Shown here: in pieces, positions 48,035 through 57,356 of the stretch
Position numbering within the stretch: the first letter of the stretch is position 1
How the letters are laid out: each line of letters starts with the position of its first letter
Source of the DNA: Alteromonas sp. 1_MG-2023
Lineage (GTDB): Bacteria > Pseudomonadota > Gammaproteobacteria > Enterobacterales > Alteromonadaceae
Reading direction: 5' to 3'
DNA: 64,000 nt
NCBI RefSeq assembly: GCF_030547075.1
Contig: NZ_JAUOQH010000021.1
Location: 1 to 64,000 of the forward strand
The notes under the pieces: generated by a model
Databases searched by the model: none
Told to the model about the DNA's origin: nothing
What the model saw: only the letters and a program-made list of their open reading frames with translations
Program-made: the position numbers and the translations under genes

Positions 48035-48850
48035 CTAGTTTAAATGACCCGCTATCACTGACTCTATAACACTGACTAACTTCGCTCTATTTTCCGCATT
48101 TTCACCAAACGGATGTGCTGGAGCAAATTGATTATTGTCATTGTCGAAGTACTCGCCTTTTACATTGGCAAATCTATCGCTAAGCGCAGCTTCTACGAAT
48201 ATTTTCGCCCCAATGGCTAAATCGCCACCGGCAACGCCATAAGCTTCCTTAACCATTTTGCTACCCAATAGAGATTTAGGGTTAACCGATACAAACAAAG
48301 GCCCAGAACCCGTATATTTCTCGGCAAGAAAACGTGTCCACATAGTAATCGCAAGTTTGCTTTGCGCGTATGCCATACCATCGCTCAACGAAGGAGCAGC
48401 ACCTAGCAAATCAAAATTAACTGGCGCTTGTGCCGCAGACGATACATTTACTATGCGGCCCCTAGTAGGGGTCAAGGGCATTAAAGACATTAGCTTCTGG
48501 GTAATAATAAATGGTGCAATGGTGTTCACCATAAAACGCACGTCTAATCCTTCAGCAGTCTCAATTGAAGGTGAATGAAATACCCCAGCGTTATTAATAA
48601 TAACGTCTATTGAAGAAAAAGATTCTGCCACCTTTGTTGCAAAACTGTCCACTGCCTCAAAACTACTTAAGTCAGCCACAAACCCCGTTACTTTTATTGC
48701 AGGGTAATCAGCACTCAACATTTGCTCAACATGCTTTAATTTATCAGCGTTTCTTCCGTGAATAATAAGGTTGTGTCCTTCATGTGCCAACATCTTAACG
48801 GTTTCAAGGCCAATACCATCAGTAGACCCTGTAATTAAAATAGTTTTCAT
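48035..48850 (-). CDS. short-chain dehydrogenase/reductase (SDR)
   Basis: A 271-aa classical SDR. It has a nucleotide-binding TGSTDGIG motif (7-14), NNAG at 86-89, catalytic Ser (NVSSAA, 135-140), Tyr161 and Lys165 (YAQSK). The HGR segment after the second strand suggests NADP(H). The start has AAGGAG at good spacing and overlaps the end of the luciferase-like reading frame as ATGA. The cofactor preference and the substrate are inference or unknown. Confidence 0.9.
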   Translation of the reverse strand: MKTILITGSTDGIGLETVKMLAHEGHNLIIHGRNADKLKHVEQMLSADYPAIKVTGFVADLSSFEAVDSFATKVAESFSSIDVIINNAGVFHSPSIETAEGLDVRFMVNTIAPFIITQKLMSLMPLTPTRGRIVNVSSAAQAPVNFDLLGAAPSLSDGMAYAQSKLAITMWTRFLAEKYTGSGPLFVSVNPKSLLGSKMVKEAYGVAGGDLAIGAKIFVEAALSDRFANVKGEYFDNDNNQFAPAHPFGENAENRAKLVSVIESVIAGHLN

Positions 48851-49365
48851 CCGTTTACTCCTTCTCTTTTCGAGACAGCTTTAAGATTAAATTCGTCGGA
48901 ATGGAAATGGGGTAACACCATTTCCGAAAGTTTATGTAAGGTGCTTTCAACCGGTGTGCGATTAAACCTAAGATTTAAAGCTATATGGTTAACCCCGCTA
49001 TCTCTTAATATCAAAAGGTAATCTAGTAATTTGTTTATTCCACAGCGAACGCCTAAATGTATCGGTGATACGGGTGAGTTATCGTTAGCATCTATATCAA
49101 TATAGAGCGGTTGCATTATCGGCTTAGGCCGCTTGCTGAAAGTATTCACTTTAGCCTGATAACTATCCACTACATGGGCTTGAATTTTCGGACTTCGAGG
49201 GTAGGTAATTAAACCATCTAAATGTTCAGCGCCCCAGTTAGGCGATTGTTGAGAACCACCGGTGATCATCATAGGAAAGCGTTCACCATGGGGTTTAGGC
49301 AGTAAGTCTAACGTGCCATTTACGTGACCAAAGCTATTGTTCACTTGGCCATAACCTAACATCAT
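48847..49365 (-). CDS. C-terminal part of a split luciferase-like (LLM class) oxidoreductase
   Basis: These 172 aa match the second half of LLM-class flavin oxidoreductases of the TIGR03571 kind: LPKPHGERFPMMITGGSQQSPNW, then GLITYPRSPKIQAHVV, LYIDIDAND, and the end NHIALNLRFNRTPVES...VLPHF. It begins at ATG 49365, which overlaps the stop of the N-terminal part as ATGA and lies in the -1 frame. Together the two make one uninterrupted family member of about 338 aa. Either a single-base indel has broken the gene or two coupled halves are made. It overlaps the SDR gene by 4 bases. Confidence 0.75.
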   Translation of the reverse strand: MMLGYGQVNNSFGHVNGTLDLLPKPHGERFPMMITGGSQQSPNWGAEHLDGLITYPRSPKIQAHVVDSYQAKVNTFSKRPKPIMQPLYIDIDANDNSPVSPIHLGVRCGINKLLDYLLILRDSGVNHIALNLRFNRTPVESTLHKLSEMVLPHFHSDEFNLKAVSKREGVNG

Positions 49366-49862
49366 GCGTTTAATGTATTAACACTTTCGCGGAATCGGTC
49401 ACCACGGTCATCGAAGCCTCGATTTATAGCGGGGTATTCTTCTGGTCTGTCGCCAGATGCCACTCCAAGAATAAGTCGCCCGCCACTAAGTACATCTATG
49501 CTAGCAGCGGCTTTTGCTACTTGTGCAGCGTGGCGCTGGGGCAATACCAACGAGGCAACCCCTAACGATATGGTTTTAGTTAACGCCGCTATTACCCCTA
49601 AATAAACAAAAGGGTCATACATCTGCCCCGCATCACCGAAGCTAGGTACATTGAATAACACATCTCTTACCCATACCGCTTTGAAATCTAACTTTTCTGC
49701 AAGTTGCACACGTTCAATATGATCTTGCATGGTGGGAACTGGCCCGTAAGGGTAAGACTCAATAGGCACAACTAAGCCAATCGACATATGTCCATTGTTA
49801 AACACTGTGCCAAAGCCAGTATTTATTTTTGCGAAGTTGTTATCGGTAAACTCAATACTCAT
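49362..49862 (-). CDS. N-terminal part of a split luciferase-like (LLM class) oxidoreductase
   Basis: These 166 aa match the first half of the same LLM-class flavin-dependent oxidoreductase: MSIGLVVPIESYPYGPVPTM, WVRDVLFNVPSFGDAGQMYDP, SLVLPQRHAAQVAKAAASIDVLSGGRLILGVASGDRPEEYPA, ending in RGDRFRESVNTLNA and a TGA. Homologues continue straight on into what is here the next frame. The active-site barrel is cut about halfway, so neither half alone should work. Reported as a probable frameshifted gene; a sequencing error or reassembly of two chains remains possible. Confidence 0.75.
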   Translation of the reverse strand: MSIEFTDNNFAKINTGFGTVFNNGHMSIGLVVPIESYPYGPVPTMQDHIERVQLAEKLDFKAVWVRDVLFNVPSFGDAGQMYDPFVYLGVIAALTKTISLGVASLVLPQRHAAQVAKAAASIDVLSGGRLILGVASGDRPEEYPAINRGFDDRGDRFRESVNTLNA

Positions 49863-50152
49863 GGCGATGCTAAAGGGCTAAAAATTGTTACCGGAAGACT
49901 ACGCTTCTATCCCTTGAATGATAATTAACCATTTTAAGAATTAGTTTCAATGAAATATTGATAATCGACTTAGTAAATGGTTTCGCTTATATCTATTACG
50001 TAATATTTATAAAAACTCGCTAGCCAGCGTTTTAAATTGTTTATAGACTGCAGGCATAATAATGAAAAAGCGACAGGTATAGGGTTGGCAGGGTGATATC
50101 ACCGCTGGTTCAACATGAATACACAGTTTAGTTTTATAGGGTTCTCAAGTTA

Positions 50153-51277
50153 ATGTCACAACAAAAAGTAGGTTTAGTGGGCTGGCGCGGTATGGTTGGC
50201 TCAGTGTTAATGCAGCGCATGCAAGAAGAGCAAGATTTCGCGCACATTGAACCCACATTTTTTACCACCTCTCAAAAAGGCCTTCCGGCGCCAGACTTTG
50301 CAGGTGCAAACGCAGGTGTACTAGAAGACGCTTTCGATATTCAAGCGCTAGCGAAGCAAGATATTATTATTACCTGCCAAGGCGGTGATTACACCAAAGA
50401 AGTGTATTCAACATTACGCGACACGGGCTGGAATGGATATTGGATAGACGCAGCGTCAGCACTTCGTATGAAAGACGACGCGGTTATCATTTTAGATCCT
50501 GTAAACCGTAAAGAAATTGATGCGGGCGTAGAAAGTGGTATTCGCACTTTTGTAGGCGGAAACTGCACCGTATCGTTAATGCTATTAGCACTAGGCGGGT
50601 TATTTGAAAAAGACTTGGTGGAATGGGCTTCGCCTATGACTTACCAAGCTGCTTCTGGTTCGGGCGCTAAGCATATGCGTGAGCTTATTAGCCAAATGGG
50701 TGCTATTCACACTAATGTAAAAGCCAACTTAGACAATCCTGTCTCTGCTATTCTAGATATCGATAAGCAAGTGTCAGAATTTATTAGAAGCGAAAATTAT
50801 CCTTCTGAGCAGTTTGGTGTACCGCTAGCAGGCAGTTTAATTCCTTACATTGATTCACAGTTGCCTTCTGGCCAAAGCCGTGAAGAATGGAAGGCCCAAG
50901 CTGAAGCCAACAAAATTATGGGCTTAACTGAACAACCTATTCCTATTGACGGCATTTGTGTGCGTGTAGGCGCGATGCGTTGTCACAGTCAAGCTATTAC
51001 CATCAAGTTAAAGCAAGACTTACCTGTTGAAGAGATTGAGAAAATTCTTGCCCAGCACAACGATTGGGTGAAAGTGGTACCAAACGATCGTGATGCCACC
51101 ATGCAAGAATTAACGCCAGCGAAAGTGACGGGTACCTTGTCTATTCCTGTAGGTCGAATTCGTAAACTGACCATGGGACCTGAATATATTTCAGCGTTCA
51201 CCGTAGGCGATCAATTGTTATGGGGCGCTGCCGAGCCACTTCGCAGAATGCTACGTATAGTTCTTGGCAAGGCGTAA
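50153..51277 (+). CDS. asd: aspartate-semialdehyde dehydrogenase
   Basis: Makes aspartate semialdehyde from aspartyl phosphate for lysine, diaminopimelate, threonine and methionine synthesis. At 374 aa it is the gammaproteobacterial long type. The NADP loop is [13 protein letters not shown] (7-19), the active-site Cys138 is in [11 protein letters not shown], and the catalytic His is in [12 protein letters not shown]. It is a single gene; I see no lysine riboswitch in the 290-base upstream gap. A terminator follows. Confidence 0.97.
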   Translation: MSQQKVGLVGWRGMVGSVLMQRMQEEQDFAHIEPTFFTTSQKGLPAPDFAGANAGVLEDAFDIQALAKQDIIITCQGGDYTKEVYSTLRDTGWNGYWIDAASALRMKDDAVIILDPVNRKEIDAGVESGIRTFVGGNCTVSLMLLALGGLFEKDLVEWASPMTYQAASGSGAKHMRELISQMGAIHTNVKANLDNPVSAILDIDKQVSEFIRSENYPSEQFGVPLAGSLIPYIDSQLPSGQSREEWKAQAEANKIMGLTEQPIPIDGICVRVGAMRCHSQAITIKLKQDLPVEEIEKILAQHNDWVKVVPNDRDATMQELTPAKVTGTLSIPVGRIRKLTMGPEYISAFTVGDQLLWGAAEPLRRMLRIVLGKA

Positions 51278-51332
51278 GCTATTAATATTTAAATAGTTAA
51301 TTTTTAATTTTTAACTGAGCAACACTATTTGG

Positions 51333-51361
51333 AGCTCGGCTTTTTTAAGCCGGGCTTTTTT
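51333..51361 (+). terminator. intrinsic terminator of asd
   Basis: AGCTCGGCTT (51333-51342) pairs with AAGCCGGGCT (51347-51356, one G-T pair) around a TTTT loop and is followed by T5. Confidence 0.9.
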
Positions 51362-51432
51362 ATATACGCCTTTTTTGTGTAAGCCCATGTTAAGTCAGCT
51401 TTTTCTGCACTTGTAGGTTTATTGTTTAACCG

Positions 51433-51789
51433 CTATTCCTTTTCAGACCAAACGGCGAATTCATTACCGCCAGGCTCCACAAAATGAAATCGGCAGCCCC
51501 CTGGAAATTCAAAGATAGACTGAACCACCTCACCACCTGCGGCTTTTACTTTATCCAGCGTCTGCCTAATATCTGCACTATAAAAAACCAATAACGCGCC
51601 ACCTTTATCTGTAGTGCTAGCCTGCTCGGCTTTAAAAAATCCACCATCCAACCCTTGGTCAGAAAATGCCGTGTATTCTGGGCCATAGTCAGTAAAAGTC
51701 CAACCAAACACAGCTTCAAAAAACTGCTTTGTGCTGCTGATATTCAATGTACCTAACTCTACATAATTCAGCTTTTCGTGAATTGCCAT
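51433..51789 (-). CDS. VOC family (glyoxalase/bleomycin-resistance fold) protein
   Basis: A 118-aa single-module VOC protein with paired beta-alpha-beta-beta-beta motifs: YVELGTLNISSTKQFFEAVFGW at the start, and GGCRFHFVEPGGNEFAVWSE at the end with a metal-ligand-like Glu. Such proteins dimerise and may be glyoxalases, epimerases or binding proteins. Neighbours give no hint of the substrate. It is convergent with asd and a single gene. Confidence 0.87.
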   Translation of the reverse strand: MAIHEKLNYVELGTLNISSTKQFFEAVFGWTFTDYGPEYTAFSDQGLDGGFFKAEQASTTDKGGALLVFYSADIRQTLDKVKAAGGEVVQSIFEFPGGCRFHFVEPGGNEFAVWSEKE

Positions 51790-51916
51790 GCTTTTCCCTT
51801 ATCTATTCAGTGAGATATACCTAACACAGTAGTGTTAGCTTCCTTTATTCAGTATGCTTAAATATAGTGCACTAGCACGTCATAATTAATAATAAAAAGC
51901 CACATGGATGTATTAA

Positions 51917-53710
51917 ATGGACGCCCCTAATTATTCAACCTACAGCATCAACGAACTTGAAGATGCATTAGCGCATATTGACCATGACGAATATCCCGAG
52001 CGAGTATCTGTTATTCTTGAAGAGATAGCTTTGCGTCAAACGCTTTCTAATCATCGGGGCATCTCGTCTAATCAGACTCAAACGTTAGGCTTTCAGCAAG
52101 AGCATGAAGCGGGCTATCAATCAAAGCTTCAAAAGGCTCAACAAGCAGCATCTAGCTATAACGAAGTACCACATCCTAATTGGCTCATTCGTTTTTGGAA
52201 AGGCCAAGTATCTCTGCCTATCAGCTATTGGGTTGTTGGGATTTTAATTTCTCTTGGCACCCTCGCTTTAAGCGCATTTGTTGAAATTAAAATCGACAAT
52301 GCTTCATCTCGTATCGAGCTTGGCATCTATATGATGCTGTTATATTTGGTTCTAGTGCCAGTGATCACTTGGCAATCCGTTGGTATCATTCGCTCGGCAA
52401 TACGTCACCCTCATCGCGGAGGCTCTCAAGGTTGGTCCATTGTCGCAATAGTAATGGTAGCGATAGGAATAATACGGTTCAGTATTGATTTTTATCAGTC
52501 TGGCGTGCCAATTATTACCGAAAGTATTTCTTTAATTGGAGCAGATTCAACCTATCCAGCTACCCAATTTAGAGTATTAAATGATGGTACGGAGTTAGAG
52601 CTTTATGGCGGTATTGAGATAGGTTCAGAACTACTGCTGTTAGAGGCGCTGCAACAAAATGAAAACGTATCTACTATACACTTACACAGTATTGGCGGGC
52701 GGCTTATTGGCGCACTTCGCCTTGCCGACATAGTGAAAGAATATAACTTAAACACCTATGTAAAAACATCTTGTGCTTCAGCCTGCACTATTGTGTATTT
52801 AGCAGGAAAGGAAAGGCTGTTGGGCGAAGACGGCGTGTTGCAATTTCACGCACCCGCATTGGGTGGTAAGTCTCTGCACGACAATACTGATTTAAATGGG
52901 GCATTTGACGGGGCTTATAAAGATGCAGGTGTGCCAAATTGGTTTGCGAAAAAAATACGAAACACCCCTAATACTGAACTTTGGGCTCCTTCTCATAAAG
53001 AACTTCTGCGGGCAGGTATTGTCAGTAGAATAGTAGACAGCAGTGCCTATGGTTTCAGTGGTTTTGGCGATGAAAACGAAATTAACACTCAAGCAGTGGA
53101 GTCGGGTTTATTGACCCACGCCTATTTGGTGGCAATGAAAGACAAAGATCCTGATACCTATTATCGTATTGTTACCATAAATGAGGAGGGCTTACGGGAA
53201 GGCGCTTCTATCAATACCATTGCAACCGAAGCACAAGCAGTACTAGAGCAAAGAGTTACCTATTATATCGCCCATGGTAGCGATGCCGACATTGTTGATT
53301 ATTGGCAAGTGATAATAAAACAAATGCAAGAACTGCAAGGCCAACACCCCCTTGCCTGCGCCGCATTTGTGTACCCAGAAGAGGTACCATTAGAGCATCA
53401 TGCTGGCAATGAGGTTCAGCTATCAAGCGAAGTAAGGGCACTTGAACTTGAAGCATTGGCGCGACTTATTGCCAATCAACAGGTAAGCCCATCTTTGTAT
53501 TCTGATGAGGAAAGTGATGACATGATCACTACGTTGGTTACCGACATGCAAGATAACAGCAAGGCACATTTTGAGGTGGTAGTCGTCCCTGAAAACTTTG
53601 TTGATTCACCAGATATCATGTGTAGCGCAGCCATAGAAATTCAGCAGCGATTTATTGATTATGAAGTCCAAACCGCGGCTAAATTACTAAGAACTATTAA
53701 TGCATTGTAA
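51917..53710 (+). CDS. membrane protein with periplasmic ClpP-like serine peptidase domain (COG3904-like)
   Basis: A 597-aa protein. A short N-terminal soluble motif (YSINELEDALAHIDHDEYPERV, 8-30) and a polar linker precede three helices at about 101-122, 134-155 and 172-192. Then comes a domain of the ClpP/crotonase fold (about 220-375): LYGGIEIGSE, SIGGRLIGALRLADIV (oxyanion strand), the nucleophile Ser288 in SCASAC, and His311 in LQFHAP. The order Ser-then-His with about 23 residues between them fits ClpP-like proteases. The C-terminal 220 residues are unassigned. The substrate is unknown. A DUF6279 lipoprotein follows 49 bp downstream. Confidence 0.75.
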   Translation: MDAPNYSTYSINELEDALAHIDHDEYPERVSVILEEIALRQTLSNHRGISSNQTQTLGFQQEHEAGYQSKLQKAQQAASSYNEVPHPNWLIRFWKGQVSLPISYWVVGILISLGTLALSAFVEIKIDNASSRIELGIYMMLLYLVLVPVITWQSVGIIRSAIRHPHRGGSQGWSIVAIVMVAIGIIRFSIDFYQSGVPIITESISLIGADSTYPATQFRVLNDGTELELYGGIEIGSELLLLEALQQNENVSTIHLHSIGGRLIGALRLADIVKEYNLNTYVKTSCASACTIVYLAGKERLLGEDGVLQFHAPALGGKSLHDNTDLNGAFDGAYKDAGVPNWFAKKIRNTPNTELWAPSHKELLRAGIVSRIVDSSAYGFSGFGDENEINTQAVESGLLTHAYLVAMKDKDPDTYYRIVTINEEGLREGASINTIATEAQAVLEQRVTYYIAHGSDADIVDYWQVIIKQMQELQGQHPLACAAFVYPEEVPLEHHAGNEVQLSSEVRALELEALARLIANQQVSPSLYSDEESDDMITTLVTDMQDNSKAHFEVVVVPENFVDSPDIMCSAAIEIQQRFIDYEVQTAAKLLRTINAL

Positions 53711-53759
53711 TTAATTTAACTGACCGTAGTTAATCGCTACATCTACAACGGATTTTAAG

Positions 53760-54605
53760 ATGAAGAAGTTATGGCTTGTTTTAGGTTTTTTGGTACTCAC
53801 AGGGTGCTCGTCGAAGCTTGCTTACAATAATCTTGATTGGCTGGTTTACTGGTACATGGACGATTATGTAGAGCTTAACGATTCGCAAGAAGCCATTTTT
53901 GATGTAAAGCTTGAAGGCTGGATTGAGTGGCACAGAGAAGAACAACTAGCTTTATATTTGACCCAGCTAGAGCAACTAGAACAAGACATAAAACAAGACA
54001 AATTAGACAAAGACGTTATTGCTAATCATTTGAATCAAGCTAATGAACATGTAATGACATTACGCTCGAAATTAGCACCCGAGTTAGCCGAATTAGCCTA
54101 TCGCCTTTCGGACGATCAAGTTATCTATCTTTTTGCCGCAATTCAAAAAGAAAATCGCGAAGAACAAGAAGAACTTGATGAATATAACTCAATGTCTAAA
54201 AACGAAAGACTCGACAAACTCATTGATAATTTTGAAGACGACTTTGAAGAAAACCTTGGTGATTTGACCGACAAGCAGAAACAACTCATTGTTGAAGCAG
54301 CCCCCCATTTCGCCAGCACCCGTGGTAATTGGCTTGAGTATCGTGTAACCATGCAAAATGAGGCAAGGCGCTTGTTTGCTAGCAGAGCAAATGCTGAGGT
54401 ATTCCAACAAAAGCTGACCCATTTATTGACTCACCCTGATGATTATCGCTCTGACGAATACCTAGCTCAAAGGCAAGCAAACAGAGAAGCTTACTTATCG
54501 CTGGCGAACGATCTTTCTCAAACAATGAGTTTGAAACAAAAGACCCATCTGCTTAAACAACTGCGAGATATTATTGACGATGTGAAAAGTCTTCAAAACG
54601 ACTAG
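53760..54605 (+). CDS. DUF6279 family lipoprotein
   Basis: A 281-aa lipoprotein with lipobox LTGC (Cys16) and the family start SKLAYNNLDWLVYWYMDDYVELNDSQEA. The rest is almost wholly alpha-helical, charged and Glu/Asp/Gln-rich, resembling a helical bundle with spacing like YiaA/LptE-associated lipoproteins, though no function is known. There is no Asp at position +2 of the mature protein, so sorting to the outer membrane is expected. It is likely co-transcribed with the ClpP-like membrane protein upstream. Confidence 0.82.
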   Translation: MKKLWLVLGFLVLTGCSSKLAYNNLDWLVYWYMDDYVELNDSQEAIFDVKLEGWIEWHREEQLALYLTQLEQLEQDIKQDKLDKDVIANHLNQANEHVMTLRSKLAPELAELAYRLSDDQVIYLFAAIQKENREEQEELDEYNSMSKNERLDKLIDNFEDDFEENLGDLTDKQKQLIVEAAPHFASTRGNWLEYRVTMQNEARRLFASRANAEVFQQKLTHLLTHPDDYRSDEYLAQRQANREAYLSLANDLSQTMSLKQKTHLLKQLRDIIDDVKSLQND

Positions 54606-54686
54606 TAGCAATTATTAAGTAGCAAGTATTGGGTATTAAGCCCAGGCAGCACGCCCATGAAATAAATCCAGACAGCAAACAAAAGG

Positions 54687-55742
54687 TTACTTCATACCTA
54701 TCGCTTGCTGTAACGCACTGGCACTTAGCCTTGGCGAGCCATCATTCGCATTTTCAGCCGCTTTAATTAACTCAACAATCGCGGTATTCGCAGGTGTACT
54801 CACTTCATGTGCTAACCCTAACGCAACAATTTCGCCATTGAGATAATCGACCTCTGTTTTTCTATTCAGCGCTAAATCTTCATACATTGATGAACGGGCT
54901 TGAGGGTCTATTTTTAACGTGGCTGCCGCCACCTTTTTAAATAGAAAATTAGGTAAAGACATAATATAAGGCATTAGCTTAGGTACAACCTTTCCTGTTT
55001 TAGCCGGCTCAATACCAGCCGCTTTCATTATCGCTAATGCCTCTTTTAATACTACCGCCATCACCTTTCGATAGGCACTGTCATTCAATTGCTCAAGCAA
55101 TGGCCTGCCAGAGAGTGCATTAACGGCGTTATTCAAGTTCATAAGCAGCTTGCCCCACTGCACACTGGATAAATCCTTAAACACCTTTACCGGTAAATTA
55201 GCCATTTCGAGCAGGCCAACTAAGTCTGTCGCTTGTCCTGATTTATCCTCAATACACAAATCGCCTTCCGTGCCGCAATGAAAATGCCCGTCGCCCTGCC
55301 CCAGCACGTTAAATGGAACCATGCCTTTCATGACCGTATGATTCGGTAAGCATTCTGATAGCAATCGTCCGTTTCTTACCCCGTTTTGAAAGCTGATGAC
55401 AACTGGATTATCCTTCAATGGGTCACTATTTTCATATTGCGCAATAAGCGACGCGGCCTCTTGGGTATCACCACTTTTTACGCACACTAAAATATAATCA
55501 GCGATCGCCATGACCTCGGCATTTTCAGTAAAATTAACGTCTCTAGGTTTAAGTTTTGTATCCCTACCCCGCCAATCCGTTAACGTTAAGCCGCTATTCG
55601 CAATTTGTATCTTTAGTCTGGCGCGGCCAATTAAGGTGACATTCGCGCCAATAGACAGCAAACAACCGCCTAAATAACACCCAATGCTCCCAGCGCCCAA
55701 TATAACGATATTCGCTGTGTTTGCTGTCGCTGCTTTGCTCAT
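54687..55742 (-). CDS. 2-dehydropantoate 2-reductase-like protein (ApbA/PanE family)
   Basis: A 351-aa NADPH-dependent reductase. It has an N-terminal Rossmann loop NIVILGAGSIGCYLGG (11-26), the catalytic-type Lys in the VKSGDT and GKLLMNLNNAVNAL segments, and a C-terminal helical dimer domain. It is longer than E. coli PanE (303 aa). Many such paralogues act on other 2-keto acids, so pantothenate synthesis is not certain. It follows glpT on the same strand with a 58-bp gap. Confidence 0.85.
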   Translation of the reverse strand: MSKAATANTANIVILGAGSIGCYLGGCLLSIGANVTLIGRARLKIQIANSGLTLTDWRGRDTKLKPRDVNFTENAEVMAIADYILVCVKSGDTQEAASLIAQYENSDPLKDNPVVISFQNGVRNGRLLSECLPNHTVMKGMVPFNVLGQGDGHFHCGTEGDLCIEDKSGQATDLVGLLEMANLPVKVFKDLSSVQWGKLLMNLNNAVNALSGRPLLEQLNDSAYRKVMAVVLKEALAIMKAAGIEPAKTGKVVPKLMPYIMSLPNFLFKKVAAATLKIDPQARSSMYEDLALNRKTEVDYLNGEIVALGLAHEVSTPANTAIVELIKAAENANDGSPRLSASALQQAIGMK

Positions 55743-55800
55743 GATTAACCTACTACCGTGTTAGATACATCAACAATCCGCGTTAAGTAAACGCTATCAC

Positions 55801-57159
55801 CTAGCTAACTGAAGACGTTTCTTTACTTTTTAAATGCGCAATTTCATGTTTAACCGTAAACCCGATTAGCACGATGGCACAAATACACCCACCGGTGAGA
55901 AGCATAAACCCGCCATTCCAACCAAAGTAATCGACGGTAAAACCTAAAGCAATATTGGCGATAACAGCACCACCAAGGTATCCAAACAGGCCTGTTAAAC
56001 CGGCTGCCGTGCCAGCGGCTTTCTTAGGAACTAACTCTAGTGCGTATAAACCTATCAACATAACAGGCCCATAGATTAAGAAGCCGATAGCCATTAGTGC
56101 CGCCATATCTACAGAGGGGTTTCCGGCAGGATTAAACCAATACACCAGTACCGCAATGAGCACTAATACCATGTACAAAATAGCCGCTGGTGAGCGACGA
56201 CCTTTAAACCATTTGTCACTGATGTAACCGCATAACAACGTACCTGGAATGCCCGCCCACTCATACAAGAAGTACGCCCATGAACTATGCTCGAAGGAGA
56301 AGTCTTTCACTTCTGACAAGTAAGTAGGCGCCCAATCTAAAACGCCATATCGAATAAGATAGACAAACGCATTTGCGATAGCGATAAACCATAAGAGTTT
56401 GTTGTTTAATACGTAGGTAACAAAAATTTCTTTTGCACTGAGTTCTTGCTCGTGTTTTTCCTCATAATCGAGGGGGTAGTCGTTGCGATGCTCTTCAATA
56501 GGCGGCAAACCACAACTTTGCGGTGTATCCCGTAAAGTTAGAAAAACAAAACCGGCGATTAATGCAGCAAAGGTTGCGGGTACGTAAAAAGCGCTATGCC
56601 AATCATTAAACCACGCCATGCCCAAAATAAATAAGGGGCCAATTAGTCCGCCGCCAACGTTATGAGCAATATTCCAAACCGAAACAACCTGCCCTCGTTC
56701 ATTCCCTGAGTACCAATGCACGATAGTACGACCACAGGCGGGCCACCCCATACCTTGCACCCAGCCATTAATGAACAGCAGCAGAAAAATAATCGCGATG
56801 CTTTGCGTTGCCCATGGAACAAAACCAAAAATAAACATGACCAAGGAAGACAGTAGTAACCCTGTCATTAGAAAGTATCTAGGATTGCTTCTATCAGAAA
56901 CATTTCCCATTAAGAATTTACTTAACCCGTAAGCAATAGAAACCGCAGATAGTGCAAAACCTAACTCGCCTTTTGTGAACCCTTGCTCTTCAATTAAATA
57001 AGGCATGGCCAGTGAAAAGTTCTTTCTTACCAAGTAGTAACCCGCATACCCAACAAAGATACTTAGGAATATCTGCCATCTAAGCTTTTTGTAAACGGGA
57101 TCTATATCTTGCTCGGATAATCGAGCTCTATGTACTGCAGGTTTAAAAAATCCAATCAT
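55801..57159 (-). CDS. glpT: glycerol-3-phosphate:phosphate antiporter GlpT-like MFS transporter
   Basis: A 452-aa organophosphate:phosphate antiporter. The whole sequence reads like E. coli Glp[11 protein letters not shown] start, [29 protein letters not shown] with the phosphate-binding Arg45, a second Arg in [15 protein letters not shown] (about 270), and [19 protein letters not shown] in the central loop. Transport of glycerol-3-phosphate is inferred. No glpQ, glpK or glpD is near; instead an FCD-type GntR gene lies upstream and a PanE-like gene downstream, so another phosphorylated acid is conceivable. Confidence 0.88.
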   Translation of the reverse strand: MIGFFKPAVHRARLSEQDIDPVYKKLRWQIFLSIFVGYAGYYLVRKNFSLAMPYLIEEQGFTKGELGFALSAVSIAYGLSKFLMGNVSDRSNPRYFLMTGLLLSSLVMFIFGFVPWATQSIAIIFLLLFINGWVQGMGWPACGRTIVHWYSGNERGQVVSVWNIAHNVGGGLIGPLFILGMAWFNDWHSAFYVPATFAALIAGFVFLTLRDTPQSCGLPPIEEHRNDYPLDYEEKHEQELSAKEIFVTYVLNNKLLWFIAIANAFVYLIRYGVLDWAPTYLSEVKDFSFEHSSWAYFLYEWAGIPGTLLCGYISDKWFKGRRSPAAILYMVLVLIAVLVYWFNPAGNPSVDMAALMAIGFLIYGPVMLIGLYALELVPKKAAGTAAGLTGLFGYLGGAVIANIALGFTVDYFGWNGGFMLLTGGCICAIVLIGFTVKHEIAHLKSKETSSVS

Positions 57160-57291
57160 TAAAAGCTTCCAACTATCTGGCGAATAAACTATTTTTTTGT
57201 GGCTGTATTCTGCTTTTAGAAAGTTAAGAAAACAAGCAGATATATTAATTATTCATCGAAGGAAAAGTTACTTCAGTTTTTGGATTCTTAC

Positions 57292-57307
57292 CTTAACTAA
57301 AGTTAAG
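57292..57307. promoter_or_regulatory. dyad upstream of glpT, candidate operator
   Basis: CTTAACT (57292-57298) and AGTTAAG (57301-57307) form a perfect 7-bp dyad with a 2-base centre in the gap between the GntR gene and glpT, about 130 bp upstream of the glpT start. It may be a regulator site; it is AT-rich, so chance is possible. Confidence 0.35.
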
Positions 57308-57356
57308 ATATTTTTAATACTTTCGTTGCAGTATAAGGTTTATATTACCATCCCCT

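Noticed and set aside
48847..49862. Programmed -1 ribosomal frameshift in the LLM gene
   Set aside because: No slippery heptamer of the X XXY YYZ type is seen just before the junction; the ATGA overlap or an indel explains it more simply.
49863..50152. Lysine riboswitch in front of asd
   Set aside because: The 290-base gap does not show the conserved core or stacked helices of the lysine element as far as I can tell by eye.
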